A DNA stretch of 64,000 nt from Puniceicoccaceae bacterium (GCA_002729725.1 PBYS01000098.1:124001-188000); one strand, 5' to 3'. Numbered from the stretch's first letter, positions 36,852 to 46,756 are shown. The notes: generated by a model not told the origin, from the letters alone. Numbers and translations are program-made.

Positions 36852-38693
36852 CTATTTGTCCTCTTTGGGCTCGGGGAGTGTCTTGTTGGCGATGTTCTGC
36901 AACAATTCACCCATGAACTCTTCGGGCTTTTTGAGGCCTTCTAGCGACGGGTTGGTGCGTGAGTTGACTTTGACGAGACCTTGCTCAGCCTCTTGACGTC
37001 CCAGCACGAGGAAGGTGGGCACTTTGTCGACGTGGCATTTGCGGATCTTGGCTCCGAGCTTATCGGCGATATCGTCAACCGTAACGCGGATCTTCGCGGC
37101 TTTAAGCAGCTTTTCGATTTCGCGTGCTTGTGGCACCAGATCGTCGTTCATCGGGAGGATGCGGACTTGTTCCGGTGCGAGCCAGATCGGGAAGTTGCCA
37201 GCGAAGTGCTCGATCAGCACGCCGCAGAAGCGTTCCATCGAGCCGAAGGGGGCGCGGTGGATCATCACGGGGCGGTGCTTTTCATTGTCGGCGCCGATGT
37301 AGTTTAGGTCAAAGCGCTCAGGCAGGTTATAATCAACCTGAACGGTGCCGAGTTGCCATTCGCGACCAATCACATCTTTGACGACAAAGTCGATCTTGGG
37401 GCCGTAGAATGCAGCTTCACCTGGCTCTTCGACGAAGTCGACGCCGAGCGTTTTGGCGGCTTCGCGCAGTGCAGCTTCAGCTTTGTCCCATTTTGCCGCG
37501 TCGCCCACATACTTCGAGGAGTCCGGGTCGCGCAGGCCGATGCGCACGCGGTAGTCAGACATGCCCAGTGTGTTGAAGACTAGTTTGACCAAGTCCAGGC
37601 AGCCTTTGATTTCCTGCCCGATTTGATCCTCGGTGCAGAATAGGTGCGCGTCATCTTGGGTGAAACCGCGCACACGTGTCATACCATTGAGTTCGCCGGA
37701 TTGCTCCCAGCGATACACGGTGCCAAATTCTGCCAGGCGCACGGGCAGGTCACGGTAGGAGTGAGGTTGACTATCGAAGACTTTAATGTGCATCGGGCAG
37801 TTCATCGGCTTGAGCAAGTAGCCGTCGATTTCGCCGCTGTCGAGTTGATTGGACAGCTCTGCGCAGGAGCAACCCTCTTGTGCAAGGCGATCCACCGTGC
37901 CCGGTTCGACGATCGGTGGAAATTGCGAGTCTTTGTAGTAAGGGAAGTGCCCGGATGTGCGGTAGAGCCCGAGCTTGCCGATGTGCGGCGTGAATACCTG
38001 GTCGTAATCGGCCATGCGCAGCTCTTCTGCGATGAAGTTCTGGAGCTCCTGGCGGATGACTGCGCCGTTGGGTGTCCAGAGCACCATGCCGGCACCGACC
38101 GCTTCGTCGATGTGGAAGAGCTTGAGCTCTTTGCCCAGCTTGCGGTGATCGCGCGCCTTCGCTTGTTCGAGGCGCTCCAGGTAATCCGCCAGTTCTTCCT
38201 TGCTTGCAAATGCGGTGCCGTAGATGCGTTGCAGCTGTTTGTTTTTCTCGTCGCCTCGGTGGTAGGCACCAGCAATCGAGAGCAATTTATAGGCCTTGAT
38301 TCTCTTGGTGTAGCCCACGTGTGAGCCTGCGCAAAGGTCGATAAACTCCCCGTTCTGGTAGAAGCTGATGGCTTCGCCTTCCGGGATATCATCCAGACGG
38401 CCCAGTTTGTAGCGTTCTTGGCCGATTTTCTTGATCTTGGCCACTGCTTCTTCGCGCGAGCATTCGATACGGGTAAACTTTTGGTTCTCCTTGATCACCT
38501 TTTTCATCTCGGCCTCGATGGCTTCGAGGTCGGAGGCATCCAGCTTTTTATCTAGATCGATATCGTAGTAAAAGCCGTTTTCGGTGGGAGGGCCGATGTC
38601 AAGTTGGGTCTCCGGGAAAAGTCGGAGAATCGCTGTGGCAAGCACGTGCGAACAAGAATGGCGGAGTTCCTCTAGGGGGGACATGTCTTTCAT
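36852..38693 (-). CDS. thrS: Threonyl-tRNA synthetase
   Basis: The 613-aa class II synthetase charges tRNA-Thr. It starts directly at the editing region (HSCSHVLATAILRLFPETQLDIGPP) without the usual N-terminal TGS domain. Class II motifs and zinc ligands are present (LKPMNCPMH, TVYRWEQSGELNGMTRVRGFTQDDAH, APFGSMERF), and the anticodon-binding domain is complete. There is an extra loop of about 30 residues before LKPMNCP, containing EGCSCAELSNQ. It follows glmS by 26 nt on the same strand. Confidence 0.96.
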   Translation of the reverse strand: MKDMSPLEELRHSCSHVLATAILRLFPETQLDIGPPTENGFYYDIDLDKKLDASDLEAIEAEMKKVIKENQKFTRIECSREEAVAKIKKIGQERYKLGRLDDIPEGEAISFYQNGEFIDLCAGSHVGYTKRIKAYKLLSIAGAYHRGDEKNKQLQRIYGTAFASKEELADYLERLEQAKARDHRKLGKELKLFHIDEAVGAGMVLWTPNGAVIRQELQNFIAEELRMADYDQVFTPHIGKLGLYRTSGHFPYYKDSQFPPIVEPGTVDRLAQEGCSCAELSNQLDSGEIDGYLLKPMNCPMHIKVFDSQPHSYRDLPVRLAEFGTVYRWEQSGELNGMTRVRGFTQDDAHLFCTEDQIGQEIKGCLDLVKLVFNTLGMSDYRVRIGLRDPDSSKYVGDAAKWDKAEAALREAAKTLGVDFVEEPGEAAFYGPKIDFVVKDVIGREWQLGTVQVDYNLPERFDLNYIGADNEKHRPVMIHRAPFGSMERFCGVLIEHFAGNFPIWLAPEQVRILPMNDDLVPQAREIEKLLKAAKIRVTVDDIADKLGAKIRKCHVDKVPTFLVLGRQEAEQGLVKVNSRTNPSLEGLKKPEEFMGELLQNIANKTLPEPKEDK

Positions 38694-38719
38694 AATAATA
38701 AGAGTGCAGTGATTGGCGC

Positions 38720-40570
38720 TTATTCTACAGTCACCGATTTGGCCAGATTGCGTGGCTTATCTACATCGCATGCACGCTCGAGTGCCACGTAATAGCTGAA
38801 CAGCTGGATCGGAATGCACATCAAGATCGGCTGAACGATCTCATGGCACTCGGGCACGATGATGGTGTCGTCGGCTAAACCTTCAGGAATGTCGCATTCT
38901 TCTGAGGCAACGAAAATCACCTTCCCCTTGCGCGCCTTGACTTCTTGCACGTTGGCCAAGCTCTTCTGGAAGATTTCGCCACTCGCCGCCAAAAAGACAC
39001 TCGGGCACTCTTCGCAAATCAGAGCGATGGGGCCGTGCTTCATTTCCGCTGCGGGGTAGCCTTCAGCATGGATGTAGGAAATCTCTTTTAGTTTTAGCGC
39101 GCCTTCGAGTGCGATGGGAAACATGAGTTGACGGCCCAAAAAGAGGCAGTCTTCATACTTTGCATATTTCTTGGCGATCTCGGCGATCTTAGCGTCCTGC
39201 TTGAGAATCTCTTCGACTTGCTCCGGCACTTTTTGTAGTGCTTTAACGATTTCAATGCCGTCACCATAGCTCAAATCGCGCAAGCGACCTAAGTAGAGCG
39301 CCAGCATGGCGCAAATCATGATTTGTGAGGTAAAGGCCTTGGTCGACGCGACCCCAATTTCGGGACCTGCGTGCTGGTAGATGCCGCCATCGCTTTCGCG
39401 AGCAATAGTTGAGCCCACACTATTATTAATCGCCAGTGTGCGGTAGCCCTTACGCTTCGCTTCGCGGAGCGCACCCAGTGTATCGATCGTTTCGCCGGAT
39501 TGGCTGATGGCGATTACCAGAGTATTCTTGTCCAGTGGTGAGTTGCGATAGCGGAACTCTGAGGCGTATTCTACTTCGACCGGGATGCGAGCGAAGCGTT
39601 CGATTAAATATTCGGCCACCAGGCAGGAGTGCCACGCGGTGCCGCAGGCTAAAAAGAGTATACGGTCCACTTGGCGCAGCTCCTGTGGGCTCAGATTCAG
39701 TCCGCCAAAGACTGCGGTGCTGGCATCGTCAGAAAAGCGTCCGCGCATACCATTCTTCAAAGAAGTGGGTTGCTCGAAGATTTCCTTCTGCATGAAGTGG
39801 TCGTAGTCGCCCAGTTCAGCCTCTGAAGTGTCCCAGTCGACCTTATGAATGACCGCTTCCACATTTTTACTAGAAACGGTTGTGATCGAGAAGTCGTTGT
39901 TTTGTAAGTGCACGACTTCATTGTCATTGAGGTAGACGACATTCTGCGTGCAGTGGGTAATCGCGTTGACGTCCGAAGCTAGCAGGTTTTCACCTTTACC
40001 GATACCAATGATGAGAGGGGAGCCCTTGCGAGCGCCGATCAATTCATCGGGGAAATCGGGGCAAATAACCGCGATGCCATAGGTGCCTTCTACGTGGCGC
40101 AGGCTCTTACGAACAGCTTCCAGGAATGGATTTTTGGGGCCGTCTTTCGGCTCTTTCTTGTAGTGGTAAGCGATCAGGTTACAAAGTGCCTCGGAGTCGG
40201 TTTCGGACTGGAAAGTGTAGCCCTTCTCGATCAAGAACTCTTTCATTCCTGTGTAGTTCTCGATGACACCATTGTGCACGAGCGAAATCTTACCATCGCT
40301 ACTGGTATGCGGGTGCGCATTTGCTTCAGTCACGTCACCGTGCGTCGCCCAGCGGGTATGGCTAATGCCCAGATTGCCACCCAGTTGGCGCTCTTCAAGA
40401 GCGTTCTCCAGGTTGACGACGCGTCCCGTTCGCTTAATTTGCTCGAAGCCTTGTCCTGCGGCAACAACCATGCCTGATGAGTCGTAGCCTCGGTATTCCA
40501 AGCGCTTCAAACCATCTAGCATTATACTTCCCGCTCGATCACGGCCGATATATCCAACTATTCCACACAT
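38720..40570 (-). CDS. glmS: Glutamine-fructose-6-phosphate aminotransferase
   Basis: The 616-aa enzyme makes glucosamine-6-phosphate for peptidoglycan and LPS. The N-terminal glutaminase has the catalytic Cys right after Met1 (MCGIVGYIG), and RWATHG and GSETDSEAL-type motifs follow. Two SIS isomerase domains follow, with SQSGETIDT and the C-terminal AKSVTVE. It is probably transcribed with thrS and is divergent from glgC. Confidence 0.97.
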   Translation of the reverse strand: MCGIVGYIGRDRAGSIMLDGLKRLEYRGYDSSGMVVAAGQGFEQIKRTGRVVNLENALEERQLGGNLGISHTRWATHGDVTEANAHPHTSSDGKISLVHNGVIENYTGMKEFLIEKGYTFQSETDSEALCNLIAYHYKKEPKDGPKNPFLEAVRKSLRHVEGTYGIAVICPDFPDELIGARKGSPLIIGIGKGENLLASDVNAITHCTQNVVYLNDNEVVHLQNNDFSITTVSSKNVEAVIHKVDWDTSEAELGDYDHFMQKEIFEQPTSLKNGMRGRFSDDASTAVFGGLNLSPQELRQVDRILFLACGTAWHSCLVAEYLIERFARIPVEVEYASEFRYRNSPLDKNTLVIAISQSGETIDTLGALREAKRKGYRTLAINNSVGSTIARESDGGIYQHAGPEIGVASTKAFTSQIMICAMLALYLGRLRDLSYGDGIEIVKALQKVPEQVEEILKQDAKIAEIAKKYAKYEDCLFLGRQLMFPIALEGALKLKEISYIHAEGYPAAEMKHGPIALICEECPSVFLAASGEIFQKSLANVQEVKARKGKVIFVASEECDIPEGLADDTIIVPECHEIVQPILMCIPIQLFSYYVALERACDVDKPRNLAKSVTVE

Positions 40571-40639
40571 AAAGCTTCAAATAAGCTCAGAGTGCGTTTA
40601 GCTTTTCAAGCTTATTGACCTCTCGGATACCTCAAATCT

Positions 40640-41935
40640 ATGAAAAAACGAAAAATTATCTGTATTATCATGGGCGGCGGTCGTGGCTCTCGCCTGAGTC
40701 CTTTAACGCGCGACCGTTGCAAGCCGGCGGTGCCGCTGGCCGGTAAGTATCGCCTCGTCGATATTCCAATCAGTAATTGCCTCAATTCTGGATTTAACCA
40801 AATCTACGTATTGTCTCAATTTAATACCGCTTCACTGCACCGGCACATTCAAGAATCTTACAAATTTGATCCTTATGCAGGCGGTTTTGTCGATATCCTC
40901 TCTGCGGAGCAAACAGATAAGAGTGATACTTGGTATCAAGGCACTGCGGATGCGGTGCGCCAAAATATGCATCACTTTCAAGGCCACAGTGAGGGCGACC
41001 TGTATGTGATTCTATCCGGTGACCAGCTTTATCGTATGGACTTGGCAGATGTTGTGCGTGAGCACGATGCTTCGGGTGCTGAGGTGACCATTACCGCAAA
41101 GCCACTGGGGCTCGACGAGGCGGAAGGCTTGGGTCTCATGCGTATTAATGATGACTTGGAGATCACAGAATTTGTTGAAAAGCCGACCGATCCCGAAGTG
41201 ATCAAAGGTCTTGCTGTGGGGGACGGGGTGCGCCAGAAGATGAAAGATCCTGGTGAGCGAGACTACTGTCTCGCCTCGATGGGCATTTATGTCTTTAATG
41301 CGAACACATTGATCGAAGCGTTGAAGACGGATACCACTGACTTTGGTAAAGAAATTATCCCTGGCTTGTTGGGGCAGTCCAAGATGTGCAGCTATGTCTT
41401 CGACGATTATTGGGAAGATATTGGTACCGTGAAGGCCTTTTTCGATGCGAATATTCGCCTTACCGATCCGATCCCGCCATTTAACTTCTTCGACGAAGAA
41501 GCACGGATCTTTACCCATGCCCGTTTCCTGCCCGCTTCCAAGATTAACTCTTGCGTGGTCGACCGTGCGATTCTTGCCGATGGCTGTATAGTGACAGACG
41601 CGAATATTAAGCACTCGACACTTGGTGTGCGCTCCGTGGTGCGTAATCAGACTCGTTTCGAGAATGTCGTCATGATGGGAGCCGATAGTTTCGAAACCGT
41701 AGAAGATCTTGAGGAAAATAAAGCGCTCGGGCGTCCAGACTTGGGCGTTGGGAAAAACTGCGTGGTTAAGAACGCCATTCTCGATAAAAGTGTGCGTATC
41801 GGAAATAACGTTGTTCTGGACCCCACGGGGTTGCCGGATAAGTTCGGGCCTGATCTAGATATCGCTATCCGCGATGGCGTGTTAGTGGTCTGCAAGGATA
41901 CCATCGTTCCTGATGGCTTTGTTCTGAAAGCGTAA
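40640..41935 (+). CDS. glgC: Glucose-1-phosphate adenylyltransferase
   Basis: The 431-aa enzyme makes ADP-glucose, the first committed step of glycogen synthesis. Visible motifs are the nucleotide site GGGRGSRLSPLTRDRCKPAVPLAGKYRLVD, the catalytic WYQGTADAV and SGDQLYRMD regions, the glucose-1-phosphate site EFVEKP, and the C-terminal left-handed beta-helix. No other glycogen gene is adjacent. A hairpin terminator follows. Confidence 0.96.
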   Translation: MKKRKIICIIMGGGRGSRLSPLTRDRCKPAVPLAGKYRLVDIPISNCLNSGFNQIYVLSQFNTASLHRHIQESYKFDPYAGGFVDILSAEQTDKSDTWYQGTADAVRQNMHHFQGHSEGDLYVILSGDQLYRMDLADVVREHDASGAEVTITAKPLGLDEAEGLGLMRINDDLEITEFVEKPTDPEVIKGLAVGDGVRQKMKDPGERDYCLASMGIYVFNANTLIEALKTDTTDFGKEIIPGLLGQSKMCSYVFDDYWEDIGTVKAFFDANIRLTDPIPPFNFFDEEARIFTHARFLPASKINSCVVDRAILADGCIVTDANIKHSTLGVRSVVRNQTRFENVVMMGADSFETVEDLEENKALGRPDLGVGKNCVVKNAILDKSVRIGNNVVLDPTGLPDKFGPDLDIAIRDGVLVVCKDTIVPDGFVLKA

Positions 41936-41989
41936 GTTTTCTGCGTGATCGGGCCTTTCAGGCTTTTGTCGCAGCTATTTACCTACAAG

Positions 41990-42016
41990 CCGCACTTCGT
42001 TTAGAAGTGCGGTTTT
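41990..42016 (+). terminator. Rho-independent terminator of glgC
   Basis: A 9-bp stem (41990-41998 with 42004-42012, loop GTTTA) followed by TTTT. Confidence 0.8.
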
Positions 42017-42103
42017 CTGTTGCTCTATTGTGAGAGTTGAGCATGTTTTTATTTAGAGTATGCAAAGGTCATTTAATGACGAAAAATATAACCCTATAGC
42101 GTG

Positions 42104-42952
42104 ATGAAAAATATACTTATCTGCACCGACGGTTCCAATTACTCGCACGAAGCTTGCCTCTACGGAGCCTGGCTCAGTCAGCAAACTCAGGCGACGATCA
42201 GTGTGCTCTATGTCACTGATATACGTCAGTTTGAGATTCCTGCAGTTGCTGACTTTAGCGGTAGCTTAGGTATTCAACCTTTTGAAGGTATGGTTTCTCA
42301 GCTGCATGAGGTTGAAGAGATGAAGTCTAATTTTGTCAAAGAGCATGCGCTCAAGACACTTAAGGACGCTGGAGTCGAAGAGAGCCAAATTACCTTTCAT
42401 CATGAGACGGGCTTATTGGTGGAAGTTATGTCGGACTACGCCGATGTTGCGGATTTAGTCCTGCTTGGTAAGCGTGGTGAAAATGCAAATTTTGCCACGG
42501 AGCACCTCGGCTCCATGCTAGAGCGTGTGTTGCGCTCAGTCGATCAGCCTTGCTTGGTCACAAATCGTAAGTTCGAGCCTTTGCAGAAACTCGCCATCGC
42601 ATACGATGGAGGCGCTAGTTGTCAGAAGGCGCTGGATTACATTGCCAGCAATGAGCCCTTCCGTTCGATGCAAGTGCATCTGATCGTCTGTGTTGAAGGG
42701 CACAAGGAGGATCAAGCCAGTCAGCGCTTGCAGGAGGCCGAGTCTACGTTGCAGGCTGCGGGCCTATTTCCGAAGTGCCAAGTGCTTTCTGGAGAAGTCG
42801 AAACGGCGATCGCTGATTATGTGGAACAAGCTAATATCGACCTCTTGCTGTTGGGGGCCTATGGGCACAGCCGCATACGTGAGTTGCTGATCGGCAGCAC
42901 GACTACGGAACTGCTGCGCAGCTGTCGTGTGCCTGTGCTTTGTTTCCGCTAG
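42104..42952 (+). CDS. Tandem universal stress protein
   Basis: Two UspA domains in one 282-aa chain. The first starts NILICTDGSNYSHEA and the second is marked by KLAIAYDGGASCQKALDYI. The second ends in the ATP-binding pattern GAYGHSRIRELLIGSTT and the strand VPVLCFR; the first has GKRGENANFATEHLGSMLERVLR, also close to an ATP site. The ATG at 42104 is preferred over the GTG codon just before it. The gene end overlaps the convergent lgt stop by 4 nt. Confidence 0.9.
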   Translation: MKNILICTDGSNYSHEACLYGAWLSQQTQATISVLYVTDIRQFEIPAVADFSGSLGIQPFEGMVSQLHEVEEMKSNFVKEHALKTLKDAGVEESQITFHHETGLLVEVMSDYADVADLVLLGKRGENANFATEHLGSMLERVLRSVDQPCLVTNRKFEPLQKLAIAYDGGASCQKALDYIASNEPFRSMQVHLIVCVEGHKEDQASQRLQEAESTLQAAGLFPKCQVLSGEVETAIADYVEQANIDLLLLGAYGHSRIRELLIGSTTTELLRSCRVPVLCFR

Positions 42953-43794
42953 GCTCTAAGCACTCTGCGCTTACGTGCGATCCAGATCGTCAAGGCGCCG
43001 GCCAGGATCATAAATACGGAGTAGAACTGGCCGCGGCTCAGGCCCAGCATGAGTGCGGCATCTGGTTCGCGGAATAGTTCACCCAAGATGCGCACGATCC
43101 CGTAGCCGACCAGAAATTCTCCAGCCAATTGACCTGCAGGTGGACGTGTGCACCAAAAGCGCCATTGCACGTAGGCCAGCATGAGCCCACCTTCGAGGGC
43201 TGCTTCGTAGAGTTGCGAGGGGTGGCGCGGCTCTGGACCATAGCTTTGCAAGACTGCATTGTAGTTTTTGGGGCTGTCTGGAAAGATCACTGCCCAACTA
43301 ACTGTGCTGACGCGTCCCCAAAGCTCGCCATTGATAAAGTTAGCGATGCGTCCAAACATGAGGCCCAGTGGTGCTAAAGTGACGACGACATCGCCGAGCG
43401 GCAATAAGCCACACTTGTGCTTACGGGCAAACCAAACCAGTGCCAGTAATACGCCGACAAAGCCACCATGGCTTGCCATGCCTCCTTGATCGACTCGCAC
43501 CACCAGCAGAGGATTGGCTAGGAAAGCACTGAGATCGTAAAGCAGCATGTAGCCCACTCGGCCACCGAGTAATACCCCCATGATAATCGCAGTCATTAAG
43601 GTCGCGCGGGCATCCGCATCGATGGTGAATTTAGCCTTCGTATCGTATAGTTTCAGCAAGAGCCAGGCGCCCAGAAAGCCGAGTAAATAGGCGAGCCCGT
43701 AGTAACGAATGCCGTCCAGCCCCAGCGGGTTTTCTGGGAAACGTATCAAGAAGGGGCTCAGGTCATGCACCCAGTATTGGCTTTGTTCGATCAT
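42949..43794 (-). CDS. lgt: Prolipoprotein diacylglyceryl transferase
   Basis: Lgt adds diacylglycerol to the lipobox Cys of exported lipoproteins, such as the small lipoproteins in this window. The 281-aa membrane protein has about seven TM segments, the family motif around GGMASHGGFVGVLLAL with the essential His, and the signature GRIANFINGELWGR. The C-terminus ends in a basic KRRVLRA tail. Confidence 0.96.
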   Translation of the reverse strand: MIEQSQYWVHDLSPFLIRFPENPLGLDGIRYYGLAYLLGFLGAWLLLKLYDTKAKFTIDADARATLMTAIIMGVLLGGRVGYMLLYDLSAFLANPLLVVRVDQGGMASHGGFVGVLLALVWFARKHKCGLLPLGDVVVTLAPLGLMFGRIANFINGELWGRVSTVSWAVIFPDSPKNYNAVLQSYGPEPRHPSQLYEAALEGGLMLAYVQWRFWCTRPPAGQLAGEFLVGYGIVRILGELFREPDAALMLGLSRGQFYSVFMILAGALTIWIARKRRVLRA

Positions 43795-43876
43795 GGTGAC
43801 CTATTCTCATACCGAATCCGCTCAATCACCAACTCTTTTCTTTGACATTTCTAGTTGTGCCGAAATCGTCTTTTTT

Positions 43877-44482
43877 ATGATCAAGTCTTTTATTCTGGCG
43901 CTGATGTGCCTTTGTACTTTCTGCAGCTTCGTGACTCCCGCGCTCGCGCAGGACAACCTACGTGTGACTGTGGCCAACCTGAATCAAGATGTGAGCCTGC
44001 TGGCTCAGAACCTCAAAACCTTGCGCCTTGAGATTGAAGAGCTCCATCGTGAGAATGCCCGTCTGCGCTCGCAAGTAGCCGCTGCTAGTTCCAATCGCGA
44101 TACCGAGGCCCAAATTACCAATCTGGCCTCAGCCATTGAAACCCTGCGCCGTGAATACCGTGCAGCCGATGAGGCGCAAAAACAGCAAATCCTGACCGAG
44201 GTGAACCGGCAGGTCGGTGCATTGGCCAGTGAATTTCAGGCAGCGATTAATTCGATTGCCAAGGCTGTAGACAGTCAGCCCCAAGTGAGTGCGCCTGTGC
44301 ATTTCTCAGATGATTTTCCTAAGACAGGTAAGCCTTACGTCGTCCGTTCCGGGGATACGCTCAGTAAAATTGCCCGCGATCATGGCTCGACCATTAAGCA
44401 CATTCAAAACGCCAATAAGATCGTGAATCCATCTCGTGACCTTAAAGTTGGCGAAACTATCTTCATTCCGATCGCTCAGTAA
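43877..44482 (+). CDS. Secreted coiled-coil LysM protein
   Basis: The 201-aa protein has a signal peptide (SFILALMCLCTFCSFVTPALAQ), a long coiled-coil (about 30-125) and one C-terminal LysM domain (YVVRSGDTLSKIARDHGSTIKHIQNANK, ending IFIPIAQ) that should bind peptidoglycan. The ATG at 43877 is chosen because the signal peptide begins there. The parB gene follows after 2 nt, so the two are co-transcribed. Confidence 0.88.
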   Translation: MIKSFILALMCLCTFCSFVTPALAQDNLRVTVANLNQDVSLLAQNLKTLRLEIEELHRENARLRSQVAAASSNRDTEAQITNLASAIETLRREYRAADEAQKQQILTEVNRQVGALASEFQAAINSIAKAVDSQPQVSAPVHFSDDFPKTGKPYVVRSGDTLSKIARDHGSTIKHIQNANKIVNPSRDLKVGETIFIPIAQ

Positions 44483-44484
44483 AC

Positions 44485-45471
44485 ATGTCCAATAATAAAT
44501 CCAGACTCGGCCGCGGACTCGGTGGCCTCATTACCGGAACCGGCAGTTCTAAATCTCAGAGCAAGTCCGAGGGGAGCCCTGTGCCTGTCAAAAAAACGGC
44601 CCGTAAACAGGTGATCCCTAGTGCGGCTAAGACCAAGTCTAAGCCGCAGCCAGTGGCGACCTTGGCCCCCAACGCGCCCGGTTACCGTGAGATCGATGTG
44701 AGTGATGTCTTGGCCAATCCTTATCAGCCGCGTCGCGAAATTAAGGAAGATCATATCGAAGACCTGGCTAAGAGTATCCAGTCGGAAGGCTTGTTGCAGC
44801 CTGTCGTGGTGCGCGCCAAAGAGGGTAAGTTTGAACTGATCGCGGGGGAACGCCGTTTGCGCGCCTACCAGCAATTAAAGCTCAAGACCATTCCAGCACG
44901 TATCATCGAGGCCAGTGATGCTTCTTCAGCCGCACTTGCTTTGATTGAGAATTTGCAGCGTGAAAATTTGAACCCGATTGATGAGGCACTCGGCTACGCC
45001 AGCTTAGTGCGCGATTTTGATTTGACTCAAGAGGCCGCTGCGGAACGCGTGGGGCGAGGCCGTGCCACGGTGGCGAATGCCTTGCGATTGTTGACTTTAG
45101 GTTCGGAGATTCAAGGCTTCTTGAGCCGCCGTCTAATTTCGACCGGACACGCGAAGGTCTTGCTAGGGTTGGAGAGTGAGGAGCATCGTAAGTTGCTGGC
45201 GCGTCGGATTATTGAGACGGGGATGAGTGTGCGCGAAGCTGAAGCTCAAGTGCGTCGTCTTAAGGACGGCAATGCTGCGAACGGTAAAAAGGGGGGCAAT
45301 CACTTGCCCGAGGCGGAGCAAACCGCCATTCGCGACCTTGAGAAGCGTATCGGTGAGCACTTTAATACACGTGTCGCTCTCAAGCACAGCGCGAAGAAAG
45401 GCCGCATCACCATCGAGTATTTCGGCAATGACGACCTCGATCGTATTCTAGAAAAATTGGGGCTGAAGTAA
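44485..45471 (+). CDS. parB: Chromosome-partitioning protein ParB
   Basis: The 328-aa CTP-dependent DNA clamp binds parS and guides origin segregation. It has a Lys/Pro-rich N-terminal tail starting with the ParA-stimulating RLGRGLGGL motif, the CTP-binding GERRLRAYQQL, a helix-turn-helix (LTQEAAAERVGRGRATVANALRLL) and a C-terminal dimerisation domain. No parA is adjacent, which is unusual because the two are commonly paired. No parS-like site was noticed. Confidence 0.95.
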   Translation: MSNNKSRLGRGLGGLITGTGSSKSQSKSEGSPVPVKKTARKQVIPSAAKTKSKPQPVATLAPNAPGYREIDVSDVLANPYQPRREIKEDHIEDLAKSIQSEGLLQPVVVRAKEGKFELIAGERRLRAYQQLKLKTIPARIIEASDASSAALALIENLQRENLNPIDEALGYASLVRDFDLTQEAAAERVGRGRATVANALRLLTLGSEIQGFLSRRLISTGHAKVLLGLESEEHRKLLARRIIETGMSVREAEAQVRRLKDGNAANGKKGGNHLPEAEQTAIRDLEKRIGEHFNTRVALKHSAKKGRITIEYFGNDDLDRILEKLGLK

Positions 45472-45490
45472 GCCGTGCGGGCAGCGGGGC

Positions 45491-46756
45491 TCACTCCTTA
45501 TTTTGGAGTGAGAGACCTGCTTTTTCGAGGTCTGCGCCGCTGGGTGCTTGATAGGCACTTAGCCCAAATTCGGGCATTACAGACAACAGGTGGTCAAATA
45601 TATCACCCTGTATGTCTTCGTAGCGTGCCCAGGCGATGTCGTTGGTAAATACGTAAATCTCCAGCGGTAGCCCCTGTGAGCTCGGAGTCAATTGGCGCAC
45701 CAGCAAGGTCATGTCCTGATGGATCTGTGGATGATTGCGCAAGTAGGCCACACAGTAAGCCCGGAAGGTGCCCACATTGGTCAAGCGGCGGCCGTTAATC
45801 AGCTCGGAGAGTTCCTCGCCCACGTCATCGTTGTATTTCTGAATATCTGCCAGTTTCTCCTCCAAGTATGGACGCAGTAGGCGAATGCGCTTGAAGCGGT
45901 CCAGTAAATCCTCGTCGGCGAACTGAATAGTGCGCATGTCAATGTGAAGCGCGCGTTTGATACGGCGACCACCAGCTTCGCTCATGCCACGCCAGTTTTT
46001 AAAGGAATCTGAGATTAGTGCGTAGGTTGGAATGGTGGTAATGGTTTTGTCCCAGTTTTGTACTTTGACCGTTGTGAGTGAGACATCGATGACATCGCCA
46101 TCTGCCCCGCGGGCGGGCATTTCAATCCAATCGCCGACCATTACCATGTTATTGACCGATAGCTGAAAGCCGGCCACTAGACCAAGAATTGCATCTTTAA
46201 AGATTAAGAGCAGGATGGCAGTGATAGCCCCGAGTCCGGAGAAGAGCACCAGCGGGGATCGATCTAAAATCGAAGAGAGGATAAAGATGAAGCCGATTAA
46301 GTTGATCACCAGTTTGGCGGCCTGTACAAAGCTCTTGGCGGGATAGCGTCGCCCCATTTTGCCGCGCTCCCATAAGGAGCGCGCAAAATTCAAGACACCA
46401 TCGATCACAAACAATATGATGACGATTAGGTAGGTGTTGACGATTAGTTGGAAAAACTCCGCGACTGTAGGGGATTGATCGAATAAAGCAGGGGAGAAAA
46501 AATGTATGATGGCCGCTGGTACAATATGCGAAAATCGTACGATAACATTGTGCTGGATGAGCAAGTCATCCCAAGTCATCGAAGTCTTTCGGATGATTGG
46601 GTGCACGATGTGAGCGATGAAACGTTTCGCTACAAAATTGGCCAGCAAAGCTAAGATTAAGAGATAAATGATAGAGCCCAGCAGGCCAAGCATGTCGGCA
46701 GTACCTGCGTTCATTTTAAATTTTACGAGCCATTCACTGATGATTTCGGGAGTCAT
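45491..46756 (-). CDS. MscS-family channel, YbdG/MscM-like
   Basis: A mechanosensitive channel of about 421 aa. Several TM segments precede the pore helix and MscS beta domain (LIFKDAILGLVAGFQLSVNNMVMVGDWIEMP). The long C-terminal part, with RYEDIQGDIFDHLLSVMPEFGL, matches YbdG rather than the small MscS. YbdG-type channels relieve moderate osmotic shock. Met at 46756 (MTPEIISEWLVKF) is the chosen start. The stop faces parB's stop across a 19-bp gap containing an 8-bp hairpin. Confidence 0.92.
   Translation of the reverse strand: MTPEIISEWLVKFKMNAGTADMLGLLGSIIYLLILALLANFVAKRFIAHIVHPIIRKTSMTWDDLLIQHNVIVRFSHIVPAAIIHFFSPALFDQSPTVAEFFQLIVNTYLIVIILFVIDGVLNFARSLWERGKMGRRYPAKSFVQAAKLVINLIGFIFILSSILDRSPLVLFSGLGAITAILLLIFKDAILGLVAGFQLSVNNMVMVGDWIEMPARGADGDVIDVSLTTVKVQNWDKTITTIPTYALISDSFKNWRGMSEAGGRRIKRALHIDMRTIQFADEDLLDRFKRIRLLRPYLEEKLADIQKYNDDVGEELSELINGRRLTNVGTFRAYCVAYLRNHPQIHQDMTLLVRQLTPSSQGLPLEIYVFTNDIAWARYEDIQGDIFDHLLSVMPEFGLSAYQAPSGADLEKAGLSLQNKE

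Noticed and set aside
37644-38324. Long plus-strand open frame (226 codons) antisense to thrS
   Set aside because: It lies wholly within the well-supported thrS gene and encodes no recognisable domain; an effect of GC-rich codon bias.
45490-45513. Terminator between parB and the YbdG-like channel gene
   Set aside because: An 8-bp hairpin overlaps the channel gene's stop, but no T run follows on either strand, so termination is not well supported.
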